A stretch of DNA of 64,000 nt from contig JAUICZ010000001.1 in the NCBI GenBank assembly GCA_030429205.1, positions 62,001 to 126,000 on the forward strand, written 5' to 3'. The notes beneath the pieces are model-generated. The model did not search any database. It had not been told where the DNA came from and was given only the letters and a program-made list of their open reading frames with translations. This DNA comes from Bacteroidia bacterium (lineage in GTDB: Bacteria > Bacteroidota > Bacteroidia > Chitinophagales > Chitinophagaceae). This document shows positions 16,138-25,301 of this stretch, piece by piece. The position numbers and the translations under genes are program-made. Within the stretch, counting starts at the first letter, position 1, and every line of letters starts with the position of its first letter.

Positions 16138-17489
16138 AGTACTGATTTTAGTTTATGCAATATTTCAACCATTGCCATCGTATCCAATTTACAGTATTCG
16201 AATAGGTCTATCATGGTTTGTTCTTTTATTTCATTATTTGTTTCATCTTTCAAATTATAGTAAGTAACACTTGCATCACCTCCATTACTAATATTCAGAT
16301 TATCGTAACTCAAGTCAGGAATTAACGCTGGTAAAACCGCTTTAATAGAATAAGAGCCATTCATTTTCGGGTCTTTATAATGACCTTTTCTAAATGGCAC
16401 CATTAGGTCAATTATTCTGGACTGAATATTTTCAATCTGGTCATAATACTCTGGGAATTCATTCTTCAACTCGTTTAATCTTGTATTCTCAAAAGTCTTG
16501 TTGTAAACAATAATCGAACCTTTACTTCCTATATTAGACAATAGAGTTTCAATAAATTCTTTGTTAGGATTTGAACCAGGCTCTGCAATGTATTGATGGT
16601 GTTTCAACGTTTTACCAGAAGCACTTTCTATATGTAGTGAGAATTGAAAAGGTATTTGTCTATATGGCCAATGCCCATCATGTTCAGGTACTGCAACAGT
16701 ATAGGTTTCAAAATCTACATAGCATAACGGATACTTGAGCTCTGAAAGGAAAGACTTTATTTCTTTCTTATCGATTACTAGTTCAGTTTCAGCATCATCG
16801 TCTTCAACTTCTAATTGTTCAGTACAGTACCTTAAATAATCGCAAGCATATGGATTATAACACTGTCTACCCATCTCAACCAAAGGTTCATTTTCTGCCT
16901 TAACTACGTCTTTCAATTCGATAACCTTAGCTGCAACATCATTTTGTCTTTCCATAACATCATCGAGAACAGATTCAATATTGAACAGTTCTTTTAGATT
17001 TAAAGGACCATTTCTAATGTATTGATTATTAATATAAATTATACTGATGTCAGTCAATTCAATTCCACAGTTAATCATCACATGATACTGTATAGAAGCA
17101 TCTAACCTAAAGACTTCTTTTACTTTTGTACTTGACTTGACTTCATATGCATACCATTTGCCACCTTTATATACGAGAATATCAACTGCTACGAGAACAG
17201 CTTTATACTGAAATGCAGCTTCATAAATAACTTTCTGTCCTTCTGCAATTAACCTATTGGTTTCAGCAACTGACTTTTGAAAATCGAAATAGCTTTCAGG
17301 GCTAACATCTATGCCTCCAGGAAACATTTCTTGTGCGAGTTGGCCAACTTCAATTCCTTGTGAAAAAATTGCTGAAGTTCCAGAATCCTCTTCATCCCGT
17401 TCATCATACTTGTGTTTGTATAACCAAAGACTTTTAGGGCATTGACATCCACGAAGAAATGTGGACTTTGAGAGTATGTGACGAGGCAT
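16134..17489 (-). CDS. DUF2779-type protein: Cas4-like nuclease fused to a DEDD-type exonuclease
   Basis: The 451-residue protein has two parts. Residues 1-220 are Cas4/RecB-like: LRGCQCPKSLWLY at the start, AVDILVYKGGKWYAYEVKS (Asp then EVK) and a Cys cluster CYNPYACDYLRYC that could hold an Fe-S cluster with the N-terminal Cys. Residues 250-451 are an RNase H-like exonuclease: YVDFETYTVAVP (DxE), VYNKTFENTRL and YCKLDTMAMVEIL. The combination matches the DUF2779 family. It leads the three-gene operon, is divergent from mcrB (78-bp shared upstream region) and probably trims single- or double-stranded DNA. Exact function is not known. Confidence 0.8.
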   Translation of the reverse strand: MPRHILSKSTFLRGCQCPKSLWLYKHKYDERDEEDSGTSAIFSQGIEVGQLAQEMFPGGIDVSPESYFDFQKSVAETNRLIAEGQKVIYEAAFQYKAVLVAVDILVYKGGKWYAYEVKSSTKVKEVFRLDASIQYHVMINCGIELTDISIIYINNQYIRNGPLNLKELFNIESVLDDVMERQNDVAAKVIELKDVVKAENEPLVEMGRQCYNPYACDYLRYCTEQLEVEDDDAETELVIDKKEIKSFLSELKYPLCYVDFETYTVAVPEHDGHWPYRQIPFQFSLHIESASGKTLKHHQYIAEPGSNPNKEFIETLLSNIGSKGSIIVYNKTFENTRLNELKNEFPEYYDQIENIQSRIIDLMVPFRKGHYKDPKMNGSYSIKAVLPALIPDLSYDNLNISNGGDASVTYYNLKDETNNEIKEQTMIDLFEYCKLDTMAMVEILHKLKSVL

Positions 17490-17567
17490 ATTAGTGCAAT
17501 TGAGAGTTTCTAAAATAATAAATTAAAATCACTACTTTAAGCATCTCGCATTATAAGCTTAATAATC

Positions 17568-19937
17568 ATGACAGATAAAGAACAATACGAATTACTTGAA
17601 TCATTTCTTAACGAATGGCCTATTTCGAGATTAGAGTCAATGACTTTAGACGAGTATACGAATCTTGATAAAGAAACATCATTTTGTTATTGGCTGGAAA
17701 AAAGAACTGAGGACCTTGGTAGCATTTGGGGAGGCTCAGCTTATAAATTTGGTATTTATAAAAGAAAAAATACTGACAAAGATGTTAACAGGCAGGGATA
17801 CCAAACTGATGGAGAATACGCATGGGTTACAAAATATGATGGGAATAGCGCAAACGAAGTATTTGAGACAGTCAAAAACATAGTTGTAGACATTGCGAAA
17901 TCTTCAAAATCTGGCAACTTTCAGGCCGTGCAGGATGCAGATTTAGGTTTTGCATATAAATGGAAAATAGCCTTTTTATATTCAGATTATAAATTGGTCA
18001 GTATATACAAAGAGGAGGCTATTCGTAAAATTGCTTTAAAACTAAATTATGAAGCACCAAGGAAGGCACCAGTATATAAATTATTTGAGTTTCTAAAAAG
18101 TCAACAAAGAGAAAATGAATCTCAATGGGAGTTAGGGAGGAGACTTTGGAGTATATATTTAGACGACTCCTCTGCTTCTGGAAGCAATATTGCTTACTAT
18201 AAATACTCTCCAGGCAAGCAGTCATCCAGATGGGATGATGATTATGGCTCTGAATCAATGTCGATAAATTTTTCAAAGTTTAACACAGAGTCATTAAGTC
18301 AATATGACAGCATTGAAGAATTAGCAGAAAGAATGGGGGTAGACCCAAAGAACTCTAATAATTGTTGGAATTTGTGGTTATTCAAAGAGGCAAATATTGG
18401 AGATGTCATTATCGCCAATAATGGTGTAATGCAGGTTTTGGGGTTTGGTATTATTGAAGGACCATATGAATACAATGAAAATGAAGAAGAATTTAAACAT
18501 AGCAGAAATGTAAAATGGATTGCTGATAAACTTTTCGAGTATACACCTAATACTATTGAGGGCTATCCTGAACTTTTAAGACGTGACACATTTTCAACAA
18601 CCAAAGTTTCAAAAGAAATTGTGGATATGTATTTAAACACATATCCAGAATACCTTTCTACTTTCAAGCAATATGGTTTAGTTGCTCAAGACTATCAAAT
18701 CCCTAAAAACAGTATCAATATGACTAAATCAAATGTTGAACATCCACTCAATCAAATACTATACGGACCTCCTGGAACTGGTAAAACATACAACACCAGA
18801 CATGTAGCATTTGAAATAGTAAATGGTCATAAGGCTAAAGATTATGATGAAGCTAATGACTTTTTCAAAATGGAACTTGGTAAAGATGAAGACAAAAGAA
18901 GGATTGACTTTATTACATTCCATCAGAATTATACTTACGAAGATTTTATTGTTGGTATAAGACCCAATATAAACAATGATTCCGCTCTTTCATTCAACAA
19001 GTATGAGGGTGCATTTTATAAAATTTGTAAAAGAGCAAAAGAGAATTGGCTTAAATCAAGTGAAATGCAATCTTATAAACCATTTTTTGAAGAGGTGATT
19101 GACGAATACTTTAAAGACATGTTGGAAAATGGCACCTCAAAAGAGATACCCATGACTGACCCTAACTATAAGTTTTCCGTTAAAAAGAAAAATGATAATA
19201 CTTTGATTATAACCAACTCTGTTGGAGTTGAAAGAGAGACAATGTCCATCTCTACAATAAAAGCCTTATACGAGGGCACAAGAAGCATCAAAGGAGGAAT
19301 GAATGCGTACTACACTCCCCTAATTAATGAATTGAGAGCTAAAGCTGGTGAAATGGCCTCTATTACAAAAGGAGAAGACCCTGAAAATTACGTCTTAATA
19401 ATTGACGAGATAAACAGGGCTAATATTTCAGCAGTTTTTGGAGAGTTAATAACATTAATTGAAGACGACAAACGTCTTGGAGAAAAAAATCACATCCGGC
19501 TACAACTACCCAATGGTGAGTTTTTTGATTTACCACCAAACCTATATATTGTAGGCACTATGAACACTGCTGACAAATCTATTTCCCTTATTGACATTGC
19601 TTTAAGACGTAGATTTGAATTTGTAGGGAAATATCCATCTTACGAAGATGTAACCAATCTTGAATATCGACAACTTCTAAAATCGATTAACGGAGCCATT
19701 TATGAAAAGAAAAACAGTGCAGATTATTTAATAGGTCATGCATATTTCTTATCTAATAGTCCAATTATAGACATCTTAACAAAGAAAGTAATCCCTTTAT
19801 TAATGGAGTACTTTGGCAACAAGACTGATATTGTAGAGCATATTTTTGACGATAGTACATATAAGGTGTCTTTCAATAAAGCTACCTACATGTGGGATAT
19901 AGTTGAACGTAAAGCTATGGAACAGGATGAATTATAG
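17568..19937 (+). CDS. mcrB: McrB-like AAA+ restriction GTPase with EVE-like reader domain
   Basis: The 789-residue protein has a long N-terminal region, then at about 270-330 a PUA/EVE-like module (ANIGDVIIANNGVMQVLGFG, ending RNVKWI) of the type that binds modified cytosine. The McrB AAA+ motor follows: Walker A LYGPPGTGKTYNT near 400, Walker B VLIIDEINRAN near 610, and the McrB signature GTMNTADKSISLIDIALRRR near 663. McrB assembles into rings that translocate DNA and activate McrC. Modified-DNA restriction is expected, and the reader suggests a target other than the classical RmC. It overlaps mcrC by 11 bp. Confidence 0.9.
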   Translation: MTDKEQYELLESFLNEWPISRLESMTLDEYTNLDKETSFCYWLEKRTEDLGSIWGGSAYKFGIYKRKNTDKDVNRQGYQTDGEYAWVTKYDGNSANEVFETVKNIVVDIAKSSKSGNFQAVQDADLGFAYKWKIAFLYSDYKLVSIYKEEAIRKIALKLNYEAPRKAPVYKLFEFLKSQQRENESQWELGRRLWSIYLDDSSASGSNIAYYKYSPGKQSSRWDDDYGSESMSINFSKFNTESLSQYDSIEELAERMGVDPKNSNNCWNLWLFKEANIGDVIIANNGVMQVLGFGIIEGPYEYNENEEEFKHSRNVKWIADKLFEYTPNTIEGYPELLRRDTFSTTKVSKEIVDMYLNTYPEYLSTFKQYGLVAQDYQIPKNSINMTKSNVEHPLNQILYGPPGTGKTYNTRHVAFEIVNGHKAKDYDEANDFFKMELGKDEDKRRIDFITFHQNYTYEDFIVGIRPNINNDSALSFNKYEGAFYKICKRAKENWLKSSEMQSYKPFFEEVIDEYFKDMLENGTSKEIPMTDPNYKFSVKKKNDNTLIITNSVGVERETMSISTIKALYEGTRSIKGGMNAYYTPLINELRAKAGEMASITKGEDPENYVLIIDEINRANISAVFGELITLIEDDKRLGEKNHIRLQLPNGEFFDLPPNLYIVGTMNTADKSISLIDIALRRRFEFVGKYPSYEDVTNLEYRQLLKSINGAIYEKKNSADYLIGHAYFLSNSPIIDILTKKVIPLLMEYFGNKTDIVEHIFDDSTYKVSFNKATYMWDIVERKAMEQDEL

Positions 19938-21240
19938 CATTTACGAACATGGCAATTCTGTAAAGATTCCTAATCGTAAAGATTTGGAAATGTTCCTCAT
20001 TTCTGTCCGAGAAGAGTTTGACAATTATAGAGATATTGACAAAGAAAACAACAGACAAAACTTTCTCGCTTTCGATGGGGATTTAGCGCGTGCCAAAAAC
20101 TATTGTGGGTTTGTACATACACCAGATGTCCAAATTGATATATGGCCAAAGTTGTTTGATAGTCATCATCCAACTGATGAAAATAAATCAATTTACATTC
20201 AGCATATCTTGTATTGGTTGAGTTATTGTACTAAATGGAAGTTTCCCTTTCTTAAGAATAAACTTGAATCAATAGAGATTACTGATTTCCCTGAGATTAT
20301 AATAAATCTCATGGCTACAGAAATACTGCGCACAATTTCTGAACAACCCATAGCTCTCTATGAAGATGTACAGGTATCATTACAGAATCCTAAGGGCAGA
20401 ATAAACTTTAGCAGATATTTGTCAAAAGGATTTGTTTCTGGCAACCATCATATTTTAGAATGCGATTATGCACCATTTCAATTTGATAATGCTTTAAACA
20501 GAATAATCAAATTTGTTGCACGGGTATTAGAGAGAAGGGCTAAACACGAGGATACTCTGTACAAGCTTACCGAAATTCTCTTTATTCTTGATGAGGTTAG
20601 CGACGTGTACTGCAGTGTGAACGATTTAGATAGAATCCGTCTTAACACACACTACAGCGACTATGAACCTATTATTGAGACATGTAGAATCGTAATTAAT
20701 CAGCTTTTTTACAATTCGGGAGGTTATGAGCAATCGCATTGGTGCCTGCTATTGCCAATGGAACTAATTTTTGAAGATTTCATAGCAGGGTTCATCAAGC
20801 GAAATTTCCGAGGTTGGGAGGTAGATTATCAGAAATCAGATAAATACCTGGTAGAAAGCCCATCTGCTTTTCAGATGCAGCATGATATATTTTTGACTAA
20901 AAGCAGTACCAATATTATTATTGATACTAAATACAAAATACGTCAACCTGTAGACCTTAACTCTGGCAAAAAAGGTGTTTCTCAAAGTGATATGTACCAG
21001 ATGTTAACTTACGCTTATCGCAGAGGTTGTAATAATGTTTTGATGTTATATCCAAATACGGGAGATAAGGTTAACACACACACTTTTAATATTAAATCAG
21101 GATATGAGGATTTTGATGAAGTAATAAAGGTAACTGTAGCTGACGTCCCTATCTGGTCGATGACAGCATTTTCAAAAGGAGAACTTGACACTAATTTATA
21201 TTCCGTTCTTGATAGGATTTTATCTCAGTACGCCCAATAG
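19927..21240 (+). CDS. mcrC: McrC-like nuclease subunit
   Basis: About 437 residues from the ATG at 19927 inside the end of mcrB; an upstream TTG at 19903 is less likely. The N-terminal half (LAFDGDLARAKNYCGFVHTP, EDVQVSLQNPKGRINFSRYL) matches McrC. The nuclease centre is QHDIFLTKSSTNIIIDTKYK, with Asp on the first strand and DTK as the (D/E)xK motif, followed by SQSDMYQMLTYAYRRG. McrC cuts DNA when stimulated by the McrB ring. The stop at 21240 nearly meets the convergent PLD gene (end 21242). Confidence 0.9.
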   Translation: MNYSIYEHGNSVKIPNRKDLEMFLISVREEFDNYRDIDKENNRQNFLAFDGDLARAKNYCGFVHTPDVQIDIWPKLFDSHHPTDENKSIYIQHILYWLSYCTKWKFPFLKNKLESIEITDFPEIIINLMATEILRTISEQPIALYEDVQVSLQNPKGRINFSRYLSKGFVSGNHHILECDYAPFQFDNALNRIIKFVARVLERRAKHEDTLYKLTEILFILDEVSDVYCSVNDLDRIRLNTHYSDYEPIIETCRIVINQLFYNSGGYEQSHWCLLLPMELIFEDFIAGFIKRNFRGWEVDYQKSDKYLVESPSAFQMQHDIFLTKSSTNIIIDTKYKIRQPVDLNSGKKGVSQSDMYQMLTYAYRRGCNNVLMLYPNTGDKVNTHTFNIKSGYEDFDEVIKVTVADVPIWSMTAFSKGELDTNLYSVLDRILSQYAQ

Positions 21241-21241
21241 T

Positions 21242-22390
21242 TTATGAATCAGGATGGTTAAGGTACCAGATACAAACATCAAGTGTTGCAAAATCATCTA
21301 TTTCTGTTTGTGTCATAATGTTCAATAATAATTCATTCATAAGTTTATACTTATTACCGAATGATAATCCTCTCGGGAAATAAAGCCCAAAAGGTTCAAG
21401 TGCGTCAGTGACTGCTCCATTGTGTAGATAGTAAATTTTTGGCTTATGGAGTACAAGTACTTTTGATAAGAGGCTTATGTTTACTTCCGGGATTTTATAT
21501 TTACCGTTTAAACAGTCGTCAATTCTTTTTTCAATTGGTAAAGATTCATCAGTTAAATGTTTTAGGGTTCTTTGGAACCTTTTAGGATTAGCATAAATCT
21601 GGCCCTTAAGTTTGATTGGAATTATCGCACCTAATTCTTTTACGGCCAAAAAGCTTTCGAGGTCAATATTTTTAAAGTCAGGATAGTCAATGTATTTTCT
21701 AAGATTATTTACAACCTTCTTCCTGTTTTTAACCCATTGTTGGTAGTTTTTATTCTTTCGTTGACTTTTTAAAGCCGAAACGAAAGCTTTCCGATTGGTA
21801 AGGCTTACATTGTAGTTTTCTTCTGCTGCCTCTTTTATTTGTTCGATTTCTTTTTTGGGTCTTTTCTGCTGCTTTATTCTGGCGTCATATAGTTTAGCAT
21901 ACTTTTTTATAAACTCGTCTGATAATGGTATCGCACCTGGTAACAGCTCCTTATTGTACCAGTTTATTATATCATTGAATGTTTTGCTGCTGGTATCGTA
22001 TGCCGTCAATTCTACGTTTTTCTCTAACCCTCCGCCTGTTAAGTTTGCCGAACCTACCGCAGTAATGTATTTGTTGGAATATTTGATAGCATATACTTTG
22101 GGGTGGTAGAATCCTGATGTAAATACATGTGCATTTAAATTCCTTTTGAGCGAATGGGTAAGTATTTCTCTCAACGCTAAAGGGTCTGTCGGTAAGTCGA
22201 TACCTACTATAATATTAACCGTACAGTCTTTCCTGGTTGTCTCCAAAATTGTCCTGATTCCTTGTTTATTGACTAATGCAACAGCAATCCACACCTCATC
22301 AGCTTTTTTTAGATGCGTACTTAATATTGAGTATAGATTAGATGAAATCTGCATGTATTTTCTGTTTTTTTCTAAAAAATATTTGGTCAA
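21242..22390 (-). CDS. phospholipase-D-like (HKD) nuclease-family protein
   Basis: The 382-residue protein has a single HKD-type motif FYHPKVYAIKYSNKYITAVG followed by SANLTGGGLEKNVELTAY, the HxK...SxN pattern of PLD-superfamily nucleases such as restriction enzymes of the BfiI/NgoFVII kind and DNA-repair-island proteins. One HKD motif per chain means it would work as a dimer. The C-terminal 200 residues are helical and basic (QRKNKNYQQWVKNRKK). It is convergent with mcrC and overlaps or abuts the 5' end of the half-HsdS gene on the other strand. It may be an extra nuclease of the defence cluster. Confidence 0.75.
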   Translation of the reverse strand: MTKYFLEKNRKYMQISSNLYSILSTHLKKADEVWIAVALVNKQGIRTILETTRKDCTVNIIVGIDLPTDPLALREILTHSLKRNLNAHVFTSGFYHPKVYAIKYSNKYITAVGSANLTGGGLEKNVELTAYDTSSKTFNDIINWYNKELLPGAIPLSDEFIKKYAKLYDARIKQQKRPKKEIEQIKEAAEENYNVSLTNRKAFVSALKSQRKNKNYQQWVKNRKKVVNNLRKYIDYPDFKNIDLESFLAVKELGAIIPIKLKGQIYANPKRFQRTLKHLTDESLPIEKRIDDCLNGKYKIPEVNISLLSKVLVLHKPKIYYLHNGAVTDALEPFGLYFPRGLSFGNKYKLMNELLLNIMTQTEIDDFATLDVCIWYLNHPDS

Positions 22391-22445
22391 TTCGAAATAT
22401 ATCCGAACTTTACATCTGAATTTTGAAAAACTCTACAAAAATATT

Positions 22446-23009
22446 TTGAACAAAAAACTACAACATATCGCTCAAATCAGGTTCGGTTTATATACTAAAC
22501 CGAAGTATAAAGGGGCTATCCAGTACCTGCAAGCCAAACAGTTTGACAATTCAGGCAATATGGTCAACACTTCTGATATGTTCTTAGATGAAGATAATAA
22601 GATATTACCTCATTTGCTCATGGATGGAGATATTCTGCTGGCAGGTAAAGGATTCAGAATTTTCAGCTGGAGGTATAGCGAAAGTCTCGGACCGGCTGTC
22701 GCATCTTCTATCTTCTTTGTAATAAGGCCGGATAGAAATAAGATTGCCCCTGACTACCTCACCACCCTCCTGAATATGAAGAAAAGCCTTGCCTATTTTG
22801 AGCAATTAAGTTCAGGAACCAATATCAACTCTATCAGGAAGAATGAACTTGGAGAATTTCCCGTTCCTCTCTTGCCTATGAAAGAACAAATGAAAATAAG
22901 TAACCTCAGCAAGCTGCATAAGGAACAAGTACAGCTGCTTGAAAAATACACCCAACTTGCAGAAGACAGGTACAATGGGATACTCAATAAACTAATAACA
23001 GATAACTGA
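22446..23009 (+). CDS. hsdS: half-size type I restriction specificity subunit (one TRD)
   Basis: From the TTG at 22446 this gives about 187 residues; an ATG at 22353 would overlap the divergent PLD gene. The reading frame stays open further left only as antisense of the PLD gene. LQHIAQIRFGLYTKPKYKG, then MDGDILLAGKGFRIFSWRY and GTNINSIRKNELGEFPVPLLPMKEQMKI, are the layout of one target-recognition domain plus one conserved helix. A full HsdS has two such units. A half subunit can act as a homodimer or pair with another S. It ends 4 bp before hsdM. Confidence 0.75.
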   Translation: MNKKLQHIAQIRFGLYTKPKYKGAIQYLQAKQFDNSGNMVNTSDMFLDEDNKILPHLLMDGDILLAGKGFRIFSWRYSESLGPAVASSIFFVIRPDRNKIAPDYLTTLLNMKKSLAYFEQLSSGTNINSIRKNELGEFPVPLLPMKEQMKISNLSKLHKEQVQLLEKYTQLAEDRYNGILNKLITDN

Positions 23010-23013
23010 TAAT

Positions 23014-24528
23014 ATGACACAGAAAGAAATAAACAATATCGTCTGGAAAGCATGTGACAGCCTACGTGGCAAAATTGACCCCTCACAATACAAGGACTAT
23101 GTATTGACCCTGCTCTTCCTCAAGTACCTGTCTGACGTGTGGAAGGACAAACGGGCATTCTACGCAGAGAAATATAATAATGATAAGGAGCGCATTGAGC
23201 GTGCCATGCGCAATGAAAGGTTCCAGGTACCTGAGAACTGCACCTTTGATGCTGTGTATGAAAACAAGAATGCTGCCAACCTGGGCGAACTGATTGATAT
23301 TGCCTTGACAGGATTGGAAGATGCTAACCGCACCAAGTTATTGAATGTATTCAGGAATATTTCATTTAACTCAGAGGCTATCTTCGGGCAAACAAAAGAG
23401 AGGAACACGATACTCAAAAACCTGTTGACAGACTTTGCCGCGCTCGACCTGCAACCTTCACACTTAGAGGGGAATGACATTATTGGTGATGCATACGAAT
23501 ACCTGATAGCGCGCTTTGCTGGTGATGCAGGTAAAAAGGCCGGAGAATTCTATACTCCCGGAGAGGTTTCCACTTTATTAGCCAAACTGGTAGCGCCTGA
23601 ACCCGGCAACCGAATTTGTGACCCTACTTGTGGAGCAGGTGGATTATTAAACAAAGCAGCTAAAGAGGTAGGCAGTAACAACTTCTCACTATATGGGCAG
23701 GAGAATAATGGTGCTACATGGGCTCTGTGTAAGATGAATATGTTTCTGCATGAACTGGACCAGGCTACTATTGAATGGGGAGATACCATCAACAACCCTA
23801 AGTTGCTGGAAGGTGATGAACTGATGAAGTTTCATGTTGTGGTGGCCAACCCCCCATTTAGTTTGGATAAATGGGGGGCAGATGATGCAGCCATTGACCA
23901 ACACAACCGTTTTCATAGAGGCGTACCACCTAAGAGTAAAGGCGATTACGCTTTTATTACACACATGGTGGAGACCATTTATGAAGATGTAGGGCGTGCA
24001 GGTGTGATAGTACCACATGGTGTGTTGTTTAGAGGTAGTAGTGAGGGCAAAATAAGACAACAACTGATAGAGGAGAATCTGTTGGATGCGGTGATAGGGC
24101 TGCCTGCCAACCTTTTTTTTGGTACTGGGATACCGGCAGCAATACTACTGTTCAGCAAAGCCCGTGGTGAAAAGCGCGATGTGCTGTTTATAGATGCCAG
24201 CCAGGCATACGAACCAGGTAAAAACCAGAACAGACTACGTAAAGAAGATATTGAAAGAATTGTAGACACCTATAAGGAATATAAAACCGCAACACCTCTT
24301 ACAAGTGATGAAGGCTTAGTAGTGGCTGACAAATATGCTTACCGCGCCACGGCAAAAGAGATAGCGGATAATGATTATAACCTGAACATACCACGCTATG
24401 TAGACACTTTTGAAGAGGAAGAGCCCATAGATATCAAAGCTACACAAGTAGAAATAGACACCATAAAAAGACAATTAGCCGAAACAGAGCAGCAGATGAA
24501 TGCTTACTTGAAAGACTTGGGATTTTAA
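23014..24528 (+). CDS. hsdM: type I restriction-modification N6-adenine methyltransferase (HsdM)
   Basis: The 504-residue protein has the HsdM N-terminal helical domain (YKDYVLTLLFLKYLSDVWKD). It continues with GEFYTPGEVSTLLAKLV, motif I DPTCGAGG near residue 202 and motif IV NPPF near 278, diagnostic of N6-adenine methylation. SKGDYAFITHMVETI and GIPAAILLFSK complete the fold. Length and motif order are normal. Base composition is higher in G+C than the McrBC and PLD genes to its left, hinting that the type I block arrived separately. It would form M2S complexes with one of the two S subunits. Confidence 0.95.
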   Translation: MTQKEINNIVWKACDSLRGKIDPSQYKDYVLTLLFLKYLSDVWKDKRAFYAEKYNNDKERIERAMRNERFQVPENCTFDAVYENKNAANLGELIDIALTGLEDANRTKLLNVFRNISFNSEAIFGQTKERNTILKNLLTDFAALDLQPSHLEGNDIIGDAYEYLIARFAGDAGKKAGEFYTPGEVSTLLAKLVAPEPGNRICDPTCGAGGLLNKAAKEVGSNNFSLYGQENNGATWALCKMNMFLHELDQATIEWGDTINNPKLLEGDELMKFHVVVANPPFSLDKWGADDAAIDQHNRFHRGVPPKSKGDYAFITHMVETIYEDVGRAGVIVPHGVLFRGSSEGKIRQQLIEENLLDAVIGLPANLFFGTGIPAAILLFSKARGEKRDVLFIDASQAYEPGKNQNRLRKEDIERIVDTYKEYKTATPLTSDEGLVVADKYAYRATAKEIADNDYNLNIPRYVDTFEEEEPIDIKATQVEIDTIKRQLAETEQQMNAYLKDLGF

Positions 24529-24539
24529 ACACACATAAC

Positions 24540-25301
24540 ATGACAACAGCTATAGAAAAACATATCATACAAGGTCTTAAGAACGGATACTCTCAGAACC
24601 TTGTTCTGAAAACAGATTTTGACACTTTGCAATCGACGACGATAGAGTACCTATTTACAGTAAATGTAGCTCAGGAACTGATTAAGTGGAATAATGACAA
24701 TAGTTATAAGTACGGTATATTCCTTGAGTATGACGCAACCAAGTTTGTTCAACAAGCATTTGAACAAGCAAAATTTGAAGGCGAAGATATATTTAACCTT
24801 GAATTGTTGAATGCAGATACACACTGCTCATGCAGAACTGGTCGGATTGATATTGCTATCACACAAGAAACAACCGGTTTGTTTTCATACGATAAATCAT
24901 TGGTTGGTATTGAACTAAAAGGAATAATAAAAGGATATACAAAAGTAGCTGAAGATATAAAGCGTCTTGCACATGCTATGCAGCAGATGGATAAAATATC
25001 TGATAATAGTATTGAAGCATGTTATTGTGGCTTTGTGTGGAGGCTGGACAACCCTGAAACTGTATTTAGCGATGATGATTATGATACGAAATTAGAAAAA
25101 TTCAAAAAGCAGGTTGCTGAGAAATTATGTAAAGAGTACGAAGGGGTAAATGTAACTGCCGAGTACCATGATATAGAAAAATCTACTGTCTCGGAGGTAC
25201 TTGGAGGATATGACCTTTCTGAACATGAACTGGATGAAGGAGAAGTAAGTAATATGACCGGAGCTGTTGTTGCCACACTGATAAAAATATCAAGGAAATG
25301 A
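24540..25301 (+). CDS. PD-(D/E)XK-like protein inserted in the type I operon
   Basis: A 253-residue protein I cannot name. HCSCRTGRIDIAITQE followed by LVGIELKGI gives Asp on a strand and Glu-x-x-Lys on the next, compatible with a PD-(D/E)XK core. The helix AEDIKRLAHAMQQMD follows as expected for that fold. It lies 11 bp after hsdM, and its stop overlaps the hsdS start (ATGA at 25298-25301), so it is a true operon member. It looks more AT-rich than hsdM and hsdR. It could be an accessory nuclease or a protein that guards against loss of modification; this is inference. Confidence 0.6.
   Translation: MTTAIEKHIIQGLKNGYSQNLVLKTDFDTLQSTTIEYLFTVNVAQELIKWNNDNSYKYGIFLEYDATKFVQQAFEQAKFEGEDIFNLELLNADTHCSCRTGRIDIAITQETTGLFSYDKSLVGIELKGIIKGYTKVAEDIKRLAHAMQQMDKISDNSIEACYCGFVWRLDNPETVFSDDDYDTKLEKFKKQVAEKLCKEYEGVNVTAEYHDIEKSTVSEVLGGYDLSEHELDEGEVSNMTGAVVATLIKISRK

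Noticed and set aside
22146-22445. Upstream 300 bp of the open frame of the half-HsdS gene
   Set aside because: It is antisense to the PLD gene, whose HKD motif is clear, and the translation is hydrophobic without S-subunit features.
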